Shown here in pieces: positions 51,401 to 63,840 of a stretch of 64,000 nucleotides of DNA; positions within the stretch are counted from its first letter, which is position 1, and the number at the start of each line of letters is the position of its first letter. The stretch covers positions 764,057 through 828,056 of the forward strand of contig MU001502.1 in NCBI GenBank assembly GCA_010093485.1. Reading direction: 5' to 3'. The notes under the pieces were generated by a model, which was not told where the DNA came from, searched no databases, and was given only the letters and a program-made list of their open reading frames with translations. The DNA is from Karstenula rhodostoma CBS 690.94 (lineage: Eukaryota; Ascomycota; Dothideomycetes; Pleosporales; Didymosphaeriaceae). The position numbers and the translations under genes were made by a program.

Positions 51401-52857
51401 AGAACCTTAGAGGATAAGTATTTATTTTAGTAAGCTTAGTACTTTATATAGTAAAAGTTTAGTACTTTATAAAAAAGTTTATTAAGGGTATTTACTCTTA
51501 GAATATATTAACTTATAGTAGAATAGTCTATACCTTATTAACTATCTATTTTTAAAGTAACTAGTTTAGTATTATATTTAATAATAGGTACTAGCTTAGT
51601 AGGGGAAGTACTAAACTAGTAGGGTAACTTAAAACTATTATTATTATTTAAGTTACTAATTATTACCTATATTAGTTAATTCTTAGTCTTAATAGTCTTT
51701 TTTAGTTCTATAATCTTAGTTTATAGATAATTATTTTCTTTCTAAGTCTATATTTAGGAGTCTATTATAATATTAATTTTATTATTTAAATTAGTATTTT
51801 ACTAGACTAGCTTTTATTACTAGTTCTATACTTTATATATATAATAGGATAAAGTTATAAGCTATAGCTTTATAGTAAATAGGGCTATATTAGCCTTAAT
51901 ATAGCCTATATATATATTAAAAGTAATAGTAAATTCTAGGCCTTAGTAGTTTAAAATTTCTAAGTACTTTCTATCTAAAGTAATTAGGTTTAGAATAATT
52001 ATATTAATATTAGTAAAGATTATATATAGTTTAGATACTTCCTTTAGCTTTTATAGCCTAGCTATTTATAGACTAGCCTTAAAGTTATTTTTTTTTTCTT
52101 TATAGTTTCTAGTTCTAGGATTCTAATAGAGGCCTAATTCCTTCTTAACTTTACTAATATTAACTAGGTATTCTTTAGTACCTTTAGGTAGCTAGATACC
52201 TAGTTCTAATAAAAAAAGTTTAATCTAGGAGGGTAGATCTTCTAGCTTATAGAAAGGTTATATACTAGAGGTTTTAGCTACTAGTACCTATTCTTATATT
52301 AGAATAGGTAAGTAATCTTAGAATAGTATATATAGTATCTTACCTATAGTTATATTATAATAGGGATTATTTACTTTTAAAATATTATTAAGGTCTTTTT
52401 TACTAAAATTAATAGTTACTATTACTTTAGTAGTATAGCTTATAAAGTAAGTCTTAGTATAGTTTTAAAGAAAAAATATTAGGTCCTTATTAATAGACTA
52501 CTTAGATACTAGAGATTTTATTTTTATATACTTAGTTATAGGTAGTAGTATAGTAGGTATAGAGTTATTTAGAGGTAAACTAAATAGGGAAAAAAGGCTA
52601 TTTAAGATAGAAATATTATATAAATTAATATTTACTATAAGGGTAAAAGGTAGGTTTAGGTAAGTAAAATATAAGTAATAAGTAGGTAGTTAGTCCTATT
52701 TTAAATCTATTTACTAAGGGTATATATATTATTTTTAGTATACCTATAGTAGGTATATACTTTTACCTAAGAGGGATTTAACCTTTATAGTAGTTAATTT
52801 TACTAAAGGTACCTAATATTAGTAGGTCTTTAAAGGAGTTTAAAAAATCTAGAAAAA

Positions 52858-52975
52858 TATTCTAGTGCCTTAATAGCTAGCCTTTAATAAGGACTTTAGA
52901 GGATATTCTAGTATCTTAATAGCTAGCCTTTAATAAGGACTTTAGAGGATATTCTAGCACTTTAATAACTAATCT
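52858..52975 (-). repeat. 46 bp tandem repeat in the gypsy-1 leader
   Basis: About two and a half copies of a 46 bp unit containing TAGCTAGCCTTTAATAAGGA, close to the 5' LTR in element orientation. Confidence 0.85.
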
Positions 52976-53079
52976 AAAAAAAAAATTTAGGATTTTAATA
53001 GACCTTTTTATACCTAAAGAGCTAAAGGTAGATATTATAGTTACTAATCTCTAATTAAAAGAAGGGGTCTTAAGTTTAA

Positions 53080-53325
53080 TATAAGGCTAGAATATAACTA
53101 AATAGGGTAAATACTCTTAGAATTAGATAGATAGAAAAAACTATATAAATTAAGACTAAACTTAAGATACTAAAATAGAGAGGGTTCTAGGGAGGAGCTC
53201 TCTATATACTAAGTATTTAAGATCTACTAACTAATCTATATATAGGCCACTAGATAAGGCCTAAGCTTAAAGGTAGATAAATATCCTATAAGGGGATTTA
53301 ATCTTAGGTTAAATTAACCCTTACA
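53080..53325 (-). repeat. gypsy-1 LTR (5' LTR in element orientation)
   Basis: 246 bp, TATAAGG...CCCTTACA. This copy keeps the terminal CA, giving the sequence of the unmutated LTR end. Confidence 0.9.
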
Positions 53326-53575
53326 GTTTATATATAGATACTAGGTATACTTTAGCTACTTTTTTAGTACCTTTATATATTAGTAAAGTGTAATACCTTA
53401 TATTATCTACTCCTTTATTAATTTACCTACCCTTATAGTAATTATATATTATATATAATTATATATTTTACTATTATTTTATATTCTAAAAATTAGTTAC
53501 TATATAAACTAAATTAATTATATAATCTTTTTAAATTTTTTACTAAAAGTATTAAAGTCTCTACTCTAGCCTAGA

Positions 53576-54883
53576 TTCTAATCCAGGCCTATAGGACTAT
53601 ATAGTATATTTATAATAGGAGAGAGCTTTTTATTCTTTTTTAATACTTATTTTATATATTTTTATACTTTTTTTATTATTAGTATAATACTAACTAATAG
53701 TTATTTAATACTAACTTTTCTTATTTATATTTACTAATATCCTTAACTTATACTTATAGTTTATAGCTTATAGCTTAGTATATTATCTTATTACTATTAC
53801 TATTATTATTAATACTACCTATCTATTATTACTATTAATATCGCCTATCTATTATTACTATTAATATTATTTACTACTTCTTTATATATCCTATAAAGCT
53901 ACTACTACCTACTCTATATTTATTAACTATATAGGTTACTTTAATTTAATTATAATTATTTTTATTATAAAATCTAGCTCTTTTTAATTTTTAAGAACTA
54001 TTATAATTAGCTCTTACTACTTACTAGTAAAGTCCCTATTTCTAGTTAACTACTATAAAGGTAATTCTACCCTAGGTTAGTAATACTATATATATATATA
54101 TATATAAGAAACTTTCTAATAGACTTTATAATTATATAGTCTATAGCTATAACTTATAGTATTTATATTTTTTTTTTATTTTTTTTTAATATAAAGCTAC
54201 TATTATAACTACCTAGTAATAAGGAAATATCTAGAGGTACTATATAGATCTATTAAATAGCTCTAAGGGATAGTACTATTCACGATAAGTAGTATTTATA
54301 TACTAGATTAATTATTATACTAATAGAGGTTAACTTACTAGATAATATATTAAATCTTATAATATATATAATTAGATATATCTAGATTACTAATAGACCT
54401 ACTACTAGTATATACTATATTATATTTATTACTAAGGATAAGTTACTTATTATTATTAGCTATTTTAATAAAGATATAATATAGGTCTCTTCCTATAAAA
54501 GCTAGCCTTTATATATAGTATTATAAGTTACTTACTACTAGTAAGTAACCTCTCTTTTATATTCTTTTTTAAATTATAATATTCTTAATATTTTATAACT
54601 TCTTTATAATTATATATTAGGTATTAGTAAATAAGGAGTATACTACCTTACTAGTATTATATAGTATTATAGTATTATAGTATTACTATATTATATAATA
54701 TATATAGGCAGGTTAATATTTAGTTAATTAAGTCTAGTACTATAGGTATCCTTCTTTCTTTTTTATTATAAATAGTACTATCCTTTAGAGCTATTTAATA
54801 GAACTATATAGTACTTCTAGATATTTCCTTATTACTAGGTAGTTACAATAGTAACTTTATATTAAAAAAAAAAAAAAAAAAAA
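53576..54883 (+). mobile_element. Family B retroposon in the hAT-like element
   Basis: From CTAGCCTAGATTC to a poly(A) tract. AGTCTCTACT precedes it (53,566-53,575) and follows the tail (54,884-54,893). It contains a reversed truncated copy at 54,168-54,290. Confidence 0.9.
54168..54290 (-). mobile_element. 5'-truncated family B fragment, nearly unmutated
   Basis: Interrupted poly(T) followed by ~100 bp of the reversed family B 3' end, flanked by AGTATTTATA on both sides (54,158-54,167 and 54,291-54,300). It keeps ATTCACGATAAG, with CpA and CpG, where other copies read ATTTATAATAA. Confidence 0.85.
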
Positions 54884-57800
54884 AGTCTCTACTACACTAA
54901 AGTAATTATAAAGCTTTTTTTAATAAAATATTTTTTATATAACTATAAGTATTTTATAAATAATAATAATTATTATAGGTATTAGTATCTATTATATCTT
55001 ATTATAATGTTTTAAAAGCTAGTTAGTATTTAGGGTATTTAATTTATATAATCTTTTTAAGTTTTTTACTATAAGCGTAAGTATCTTTAAATAGCTTAAA
55101 GAATAATAATATATTAAAAAATACTATATATTAAAGCCTTTAAAGTATATATAATACTAATTAAGGTTTAATCTTTACTTATAATAACTTTAAATTTAGT
55201 TATATATTTAAAAATAATTACTAAATATAGTAACTAAGTAATTACTCAGTTACTATTTTATTTTTTAAGTAATTAGTAATAGTAATTAGTAACTAAGTAA
55301 TAGTAACTAAGTAATAGTAACTATATAATACTATATAGTAATTACTTAGTTACTTAGTAATACTTAATTACAATTTTTTATAATACTAGGGTACTATTAA
55401 CTTTATTTAGTAGTTTCTATAGTTAGTATTATCTAGGAAATAGATTATTAGGCACTTTCTAAAGATAGTTTATATAAAATACTAAGTAAACTTTTATATA
55501 TAATAGTAATTTAAGCTTATAGGATAAACCTTTTATCCCTATAATATAGTATAAACTATATATTTACTTATAAAGCTTAATAGAGGTATATAATATTAAA
55601 AAGCCTTTTAGAATAATATAGATAAAATTACTAATAATAAAGTTAGGTAGTTAGTAGTATTTATTAGCTTATTTTACTATTAAGTCTTATACTATAATAA
55701 GGTTCTAATAGGCCTAGTTATAGACTTAAGTAATTACTATAAGGTAAGTAGTAATAAACTTATAAATTTACTTAGAGCTAATATTATTAGAGGAGTTTTT
55801 AGGTAATTTAACTTTATTCTTTTAGTTCTAAAAGATTTTAGCTTTATAGCTAAACTTAATTTTATATAAAGAGAAGCTAGTAGATTTATTAGGTAAAATA
55901 GCTTATACCTAGTCTATTAAAGGGAGTAGATCTAACTAGTTATTCTAAAATTTATTAATAAATAGATAGAGATACTAGTTAATATACTTATTATATATTT
56001 TAGTTTAACTATCTATTTAGGTATTACCTATAGATATAAGTTTCTACTATATACCTATAAGGTAATATATTTTACTAGTAAAATTAGAAGTAAACTATAG
56101 CCCTTAATTTAATATAATAGATTTTAGAATACTAAAGATTATCTAGATATATTAGTAATAAAGGGAAATAGCCTATTCTATAGTAATTATTTTATAGTAT
56201 AGTAATAAAAAGGTATATTTACTTATATAGTATATATAAATTATAATATTATTAAAGCCTTTTTAGTCTAATAAAAAGCTCTTAAAGTCTATAGAAATAT
56301 CTTACTATATAGTCTTTAGAATAAGTAGTAGCTAGAGTAGGCCTAGCTTTTTATTATAAAGGGGCTTAGTCTAGTAATAGATTTTATAATTATATATAAA
56401 CTATTTAATATCTATATATATATAGCTTTAATAGTATAATTTTTAAATAAGTTTATAGGTCTTTTTAGTACTAAGGTATATAGTTATCTAGTAGAAGTAA
56501 ACTATATTAATAAGGATTATTTAAAACTAACTAGTTTTAGAGATAACTAGGTAGTTTTAGTATAAAAGAAGCTTAAAAGGTATTATATTATACTTATTAT
56601 TTAGTTTAGAGGTAGCCTTTTAAAGTAGTTTTAAAGTTAGGTTAGTATAATTTATTTTAAGTAGATAGTCTACTAGTATAATAGAAGAGTTTTATAATTT
56701 AGCCTCCCTATTCTACTAGTTTAGTTTAGTTATAGTAACTAATATTACTATTTTATAGTTTTTATTATTAGTATTATTATTAGTAATATTTTATTATTAG
56801 GGGAAAAAGTATATTATATAGATTAACTTAGCCTTTATTTTTTATATAACTAGTTTTTTCTATTTCTATAATAGTGTATTAGCTATAATATTTATAGATT
56901 TAGGGTAAAATATAATTATATAGTTATACTAGAATAATAATTCTAATTAATAAGCTTAGTAGGATATAAGTTCTTACTTTATAAAGAAGTATTTAAGTAT
57001 ATAATAGTCTATAATAATAGTAAATAGCTCTTCTAACTATAGGCTAATAAGCTAGGTATACTATATATATAACTTATCTATAATAGTAAGTATTATTTTA
57101 TTATAAATATTATAATTTATCTCTACTAGTTTTATTTTATATAAGTAGAAACTAAAAGGTTTTTATATTTTATTATTTTATATCTATAAAATAGTGCCTA
57201 TAATAATACTATTACTAGTATTAGTTTCTATTTATATTTTATAGTAGGGGGAGTATTATATAATAAAATTATTTAAGTAGAAAAAATCCTTTATAGCTTA
57301 AAAAGTAATATATTCCTTCTTTTTAAACTTATACTAGGTACCTTTTTTAGTTAGCTTAATAAGTAGTTAAATAATATATTTATAGTTTTTAAGGTAGGCC
57401 TACTAGTAATTATAGAATTCTAAAAAAAATTAGAAGATATAGAAACTAGTAAGCTTTTTTTAGTCCTATACTATAATTTCCTTTTTAGGGTCCTTATAGA
57501 TCCTATTAGTAATAAAAATAAAGCCTAAGAATTTAATTTCTTAAATAATAAATTTACTTTTTTTAATATTATAATAGAAGTAGTACTCTTTTAGCTATTT
57601 AATAATTTTAGATATATAAGCCTTATACTCTAGGGGGTCCTTAGAGTAGATAAGGATATTATTAATATAAATTATATAAATTAAATTAATTATATTAGCT
57701 AGAATTATATTAATAAAGTACTAAAATAATACTAGTCTATTAGTTATACTAAAAAGAAGAATATTATACTTAAAGTTACTATATTAAGTTTAAAATATAG

Positions 57801-60800
57801 AGAGGTTAAAGGTATATTTAGTAAGTTATATATAATAAAAGGCCTATTATAGATCTAGTTTAATAAATATATATACCTTAGATAGGTATATAAGTATTTC
57901 CTCTAATAGTAGTATAAAAATAATATTTCTTTTAGTAATACTATTAAGCCTTTTATAATTAATATAAAAATACTATTCTACTTTAAACTTCTTTATATAT
58001 AAAATAGGGGAGGTAAAGCTAATATTACTAAAAGAAATAAATCTTTTTTTTATTATATTCTAAATATATAGATATAGTAATTCTAGCTTATTAAAAGATA
58101 TAAGATATAGTAGGAAGGTCTTTAAAGTACTAATATCCTTTATAAGGATAATATTATAGTTAATACTTTTTTATTATAAAGGTAAGGTATTTACCTTTTA
58201 TTTACTAAAATAGAAAATATTTATTCTTACCTATCTATAGTAGGGAAGTTTAATTTTAAATTTTATAAATAGCTACTTTTAAAACCTTTTTAAAGAGTTA
58301 GCTATAGCTTTTTTTTTATAATACTTAGCTTTTATAAGTTTAAATAACTTATATTAACTAATAAAACTAATCTCTATACCTTATATACTAATTATAAATA
58401 TTATAGTAGAAATAGTTAAAATATTAATACTAACTTTAAAGAGCTATTTCTTTATTAGTATTTAATACTTAGGGGGTTTCTTTAAAGGTAGTAATTCTAA
58501 ATTAAATAGTATTTTATTTATTTTATATAAATCTTCCTTATATTAAAGCTACTTTATAGAGTAAAAGATAGTAATAACTTATTCTTTTAAGTAGTTTTTT
58601 AGTTTAATTCTTAACTTTTATAAAAGTTTCTTAGTAGCTTATTTACTAGGGTCTTTAATAGGATTAGGCTTAGTAAAGGTAGTTAATTCTCTTAGTAATA
58701 ATTTATTATTATATAGTAATTTATTACTATATCTATATACTAGGGTATTATTCTTAATACTAGGTTTAGCTAATTACTAATTTTTATTCTTAAACTCTAG
58801 TAGTTTAGTTTTATTACTATTCTTATCTAAAGCTATATAATATACTATAATAAAGTCCTTATCTAGAATAGGCTCTATTAAAGATAGTTAATAATTACTA
58901 TAGTTCTAGGGAGTAGCCTATACTAAAGAAATAGATAATATTATAGACTCTATAGGGATTTTAAACTCCTTTATAGGGGAGTACTCCCTATAAAGTAATT
59001 ATACTTATTAAAGTTAAATATCTTTCTTTTTAAAGTTAGTATTCTATTAGTTAGTATTAAACTAGTATTCTTTATTAACTAGTAGGAGTAGGTAGTGTAG
59101 TACTATAAGTAGAGTAATAACTTATAATAGTATATTATTTAGCTATTTTAAGTACTAGTTATAATAATTAATTAGTATTTTAGTATTTTTTAAAAAAAAA
59201 AATCTATAATAAGGTTATAGTCTCCTGTTTTATATAGAATAAACTATATAGTTATAGGGTTAGTATAATAAGGGGCTAAAGTAACTATTTATAATAAAAA
59301 CTCTTTATAATAGTATAGGGTAGAAGGAGTAAGTTAGTTATAGTTAGTTTAATAGTTATACTTATAGACTTTATATAGCTTATAAAATAATAGTATAAAA
59401 TTTACTATAGTTTATAGTAGGGTTAATAGTATACTAGGTAAACTAGATAGTAAGCTTTATATAGAATTTCTTATAGAGTATTTTCTTAGAATTATTAGAA
59501 TAAAACCTAGCCTAATTTATAAATATATTATATTATATAATAAATAAGTTTATATCTCTTCTAGATAGAAGTATTATCTTCTAGAGATTAGTATAGGTAT
59601 TAATATCCTAGTTTAGTAGTATAAATATAGCTTAGAGGTAGTTATATAAACCTATAAGAGATATAATTAATTACTACTATTTCTAAATATTAAAATTTTT
59701 AAATATATAGCTTTCTAGTTATATATTAATATAATTAGTAATAGCTATAGTATATTTTTAAAAAGTATTTTACTAAAAGTAGTCTATATTAGACTTAATT
59801 TTAACCTCTAGTAAATAGAACTATAGCTTAAACTAAGCCTTATTACTATTAAACTTATTAGGGTCTAGAATCTTAGGGGATAAGTATTTACTCTAGTAAG
59901 TTTAATACTTTATATAGTAAAAGTTTAGTACTTTATATAAAAGTTTACTAGGGGTATTTACTTATAAAATATATTAACCTATAGTAAAATAGCCTATACC
60001 TTACTAACTATTTATCTTTAAAGTAACTAGTTTAGTATTATATTTAATAGTAGGCACTAGCTTAATAGAGGAAGTACTAAACTAGTAAAGTAATTTAAAG
60101 CTATTATTACTATTTAAGTTACTAAATATTATCTATATTAGTTAATTTTTCACTTTAGTAGTTTTTTTTATTATATAATTTTAGTTTATAAATAACTATT
60201 TTCCTTCTAAGTCTATATTTAGGAGTCTATTATAATATTAATTTTATTATTTAAATTAGTATTTTACTAGACTAGTTATTATTACTAGTCCTATACTTTA
60301 TATATATAATAGGATAAGGCTATAAGCTATAGCTTTATAGTAAATAGGGCTATATTAGTTTTAGTATAGTCTATATATATATTAGAAGTAGTAGTAAACT
60401 TTTAGTCTTAGTAGTTTAAAATCTTTAAGTCCTTTCTATCTAAAGTAATTAAGTCTAGAATAATTATATTAATATTAGTAAAAGCTATATATTATTTAAA
60501 AGCTTCTTTTAGCTTTTATAGCCTAACTATCTATAAATTAGTTTTAAAGCTATTTCTTTCCTCTTTATAGTTTCTAATTTCTAGACTTTAATAAAGACCT
60601 AATTCCTTTTTAATTTTATTAATATTAGCTAGGTATTCTTTAGTACCTTTAGATAGCTAGATACCTAATTCTAGTAGGAAAAGTTTAATCTAGAATAATA
60701 GGTCTTCTAGCTTATAGGGAGATTATATACTAAAGGCTTTAGCTACTAGTATCTATTCTTATATTAGGGTATATAAGTAACTTTAAGGTAGTATATATTA

Positions 60801-61317
60801 TATCTTACCTATAATTATACTATAATAAAGTTTATTTACTTTTAAAATATTATTAAGGTTTTTTTTATTAAAATTAAAAGTTATTATTACTTAGATAGTA
60901 TAGCTTATAGGGTAAGTTTTAATATAGCTCTAAAAAAATAAATTTAAGTTTATTTTAATACTCTACTTAGATACTAGAGGTTTTATTTTTATATACTTAA
61001 TTATAAATAGTAGTTTAGAAGGTATAGAGCTATTTAAATATAAAATAAATAAAAAAATAAAGCTATTTAAAATTGAGATATTATATAAATTAATATTTAC
61101 TATAAAAGTAAAAGGTAGGTTTAAATAAATAAAGTATAAGTAATAAGTAAGTAGTTAGATATATTTAAAGTTTATTTACTAAAAATATATATATTATTTT
61201 TACTATACTTATAATAAGTATATATTTCTATCTAAAAGGAATTTAATATTTATAGTAGTTAATTATACTAAAAATACCTAATATTAGTAGGTCTTTAAAA
61301 GAGTTTAAAAAATTTAA

Positions 61318-61490
61318 AGGGATATTTTAGTACCCTAATAGCTAGCCTTTAATAAGGATTTTAGAGAATATTTTAGTACCTTAATAGCTAGCCTTTAATA
61401 AGAACTTTAGAGGATATTTTAGTACCTTAATAGCTAGCCTTTAATAAGGACTTTAGAGAATATTCTAGTATCTTAATAGTTAACCTAAAA
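61318..61490 (-). repeat. 46 bp tandem repeat in the gypsy-2 leader
   Basis: The same 46 bp unit as in gypsy-1 but with about three and a half copies, so the array length differs between the two elements. Confidence 0.85.
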
Positions 61491-61587
61491 ATTTTTAGGA
61501 TTTTTATAGATCTTTCTATACCTAAAGAGCTAAAAGTAGATATTATAATTACTAATCTCTAGCTAAAAAAAAGGGTCTTAAATTTAA

Positions 61588-61965
61588 TATAAGGCTAGGA
61601 TATAGCTAAATAGGGTAAATACTTTTAGAATTAAATAGATAGAAAAAACTATATAAATTAAAACTAAACTTAAGATACTAAAATAGAGAGGGTTCTAGAG
61701 AAGGACTCTCTATATAGTATATATTATAGATAATTACTATAAGGTAGGGTAAATCTATAAAGTAAGGGGGATAATAAGGTATTATACTTTACTAATATAT
61801 AGGAACTAAAAAAGTGGCTAAGGCGCGCCCAGCGTCTATATCTATATAGTAAGTACTTAAGATCTACTAACTAATCTATATATAGGCTACTAAATAAGGT
61901 CTAAGCTTAAAGATAAGTAAATATTCTATAAGGGGATTTAACCTTAGGTTAAATTAACCTATATA
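61588..61965 (-). repeat. gypsy-2 LTR (right in window), interrupted by family A
   Basis: Begins TATAAGGCTAGG and ends near AATTAACCTATATA, followed by ACTAT. A family A element at about 61,727-61,845 is inserted after CTCTATATAGTA, which is repeated on its far side. Confidence 0.8.
61727..61845 (-). repeat. Family A element in the gypsy-2 LTR
   Basis: About 120 bp of the diverged subfamily, retaining GTGGC and GGCGCGCCCAGCGTC. CTATATAGTA flanks both sides. Confidence 0.8.
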
Positions 61966-63480
61966 ACTATAAATAAAAAATTCCTTAGTTTTAAAAAACC
62001 TACTATAACTATATAGATACTCTTTAGAGTAATTAAAGTTAAGCTACTACTAATTTATATTATAATAACTAATACTTAGGCCTATCTTATAGAGTTACTA
62101 TAAAGTATAATACTTATAAAGAGTAGATATACTATACTTAAAAGTATATATAGCCTTCTAAAATATATTACTAATCTATATAAACTAAATTAGTATATTT
62201 ATAATAAACCCTTATTACCTATAAAGATAAAAGAGGAAGTATATAGTAACTATATAAGAATTATAGTATAGAAAAAAAAAGAATTTAAAAGAGTATAGTT
62301 AGTAGGGCTAAATAGGCTAGAACTACCTAACTATACTAAAGAGGTATTTTACCTAGTATTATACTACTATTAAGGTAGTACTAAATTACCTACTAAATCC
62401 TAGAAAGTAGTATTTTCCTTAAAAACCTAATTAATAAAAATCTATTATTACTATAAACTTTATTCTTTATATATAAGTACCCTAAAGTATAATTAGTAAA
62501 TAGAGGTATTAGTTCTAATACCTAGCCTAATACTTATATATAAGCCTAGTACTAAGTAAACTAAAATAGTATATTCTAGTAAGGACTAATTACTCTAGTA
62601 AGTTAGTAAATATACTAGATATTATACTTTATAATAGTAATATATTTAGTATAGATATAGGCTAGTAATATATCTAAATTTAGTTAATAAATATAATAGA
62701 GCCTAATACTAGGACTAGTACTTATACTTAAAGAAATAAACTAGAAAGGTCTTAAAAATTTCCTAAAAAGCTATAATAGTATTAGACTAGAAATAAAGGC
62801 TATAGACTAGATTTTTATTAATAGTTTTAAGGAGAGTATAATAGGTAAAGTAGAAAATACTATAATTAATAGCTATCTCCCTTACTAGGTACTAGAATAG
62901 TAGCTTAGAGATAAGTAGGTTAATATTTTTCTAGAACTAGTAGATCTTATAAAAAGCTATAGCTAAAGAATATTAGCCTAATATTAGACTAATACTAGTA
63001 CTATACTTACTACTAGATTTATAGTAGTAAAACTTTTTAATACTATTAGTAGTTAGAGTAGATTACTAAGCCTTAATAGGTAAACTAAAAGTAGTAATTT
63101 TATAAGAGGTCTTAATAACTATTAAATAACTAAATAGACTAGCTATAATATATAAGTATAGGGCTAATACTTAAAACTAATACTTAACTTATTTTAAGTT
63201 TTAGTCTTACTCTTACCCTTACTACTAATAGGGTATAAAGGCTTAATCTTTCTATATAGTATTATACTAGTAAACTTATAAAGATTATTTATAAATAAAA
63301 TTAATTAAAAAGGGTTAATAGTTTATAGTATTAAGGTAAAGAAGAGAGAGAATAAAAGAGTAAAAATTATAATACTTATATAAATTATATAATAGGCTTA
63401 CTTAATACACGTATATAATATAAGTAAAAGTAAACTAGAAAAAAGTAAAGATAAAAGGTAATAAATTAGAAAAAGAACTC

Positions 63481-63840
63481 TATATTTATAAAAACTTAAC
63501 CTATTTAAGCTATTATAAATATATATAGGGTATTAGATAGTATTAGTCTATATAGTAAAAAAAGTAATAGAATATTCCTACTTTTAAGTAAGGTATATTT
63601 ACCTTTATTTTAGTAAGTAAATTATAAAGGCGCCTTAGTATTTATAGTAAAAATAAAAAGTAAATATATTCTAACTTTATAAAAACTTAATATATTTAAG
63701 CTATTTTAAGTATATATAAGATATTAAATAGTATTAGTCTATATAATAAAAAAAGTAATAGAATATTTCTACTTTTAGATAAGGTATATTTACCTTTACT
63801 TAAGTAAGTAAAAGTACCTTAGTATTTATAGTATAAGTAC
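63481..63840. repeat. ~190 bp tandem duplication
   Basis: Two similar segments, each running from TTTATAAAAACTTAA through TAGTATTAGTCTATATA to CCTTAGTATTTATAGTA. The first retains GGCGCC near 63,630. Confidence 0.75.

Larger units (their letters stand above)
45238..53325 (-). mobile_element. Ty3/gypsy retrotransposon gypsy-1, complete with both LTRs
   Basis: An 8,088 bp element with two 246 bp LTRs and a perfect GTTTA target duplication (45,233-45,237 and 53,326-53,330). Minus-strand translation gives RIP-altered Ty3/gypsy reverse transcriptase: KKGFISPNN...SPILYIKKS at ~48,919-48,845, then YFYINYKRLN (normally F-CVDYR-LN), and VYINNILIYSKNPLE at ~48,545-48,500 where the YIDD box has become YINN. 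TAG stands for TGG in GG-stop-YF. The polypurine tract is AGAGGGGGGTAG (minus strand), directly beside the LTR at 45,484. Domain order in gypsy elements is Gag, protease, RT, RNase H, integrase, read here from right to left. No frame is intact. Confidence 0.9.
45045..53450 (+). repeat. Family A element split by gypsy-1
   Basis: The left part (45,045-45,237) ends in CCCTTTTTAGTTAGTTTA and the right part (53,326-53,450) continues GTTTATATATAGATACTAGG. Joined, they match a long-form element of the diverged subfamily. The shared GTTTA is the gypsy-1 target duplication. Confidence 0.8.
41636..55388. mobile_element. hAT-like DNA transposon enlarged by nested insertions
   Basis: The element begins TAGTATTAC and ends GTAATACTA-like (TATAATACTA), giving terminal inverted repeats of at least 8 bp. 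GGGTACTA is duplicated on both sides (41,628-41,635 and 55,389-55,396), and the uninterrupted site is seen in gypsy-1 near 46,260. An 8 bp duplication with short TIRs is the hAT pattern. Both subterminal regions carry many copies of ACTAAGTAATTA in opposing orientations (41,645-41,815 and 55,220-55,370), as transposase-binding subterminal repeats often do. Removing two family B copies, family A elements and gypsy-1 leaves about 2.6 kb, a normal hAT size. No transposase can be read. Confidence 0.75.
40615..61965 (-). mobile_element. Ty3/gypsy retrotransposon gypsy-2, split by a 13.75 kb insertion
   Basis: Left LTR at 40,615-~40,860 and right LTR at 61,588-61,965 (the latter interrupted by a family A copy). 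ACTAT flanks both ends (40,610-40,614 and 61,966-61,970). The internal sequence runs from 40,861 to 41,635 and resumes at 55,389; the interruption is the hAT-like element. Internal sequence is collinear with gypsy-1, including the YINN reverse-transcriptase box near 57,650-57,675, except for a deletion of about 0.7 kb near 59,255. Orientation is minus, as for gypsy-1. No intact frame remains. Confidence 0.85.

Noticed and set aside
45238..53325. Plus orientation for gypsy-1, from a purine run (AAAAGAAGGGG) before the right LTR
   Set aside because: Reverse-transcriptase motifs are readable only on the minus strand, and a purer purine tract lies beside the left LTR on that strand.
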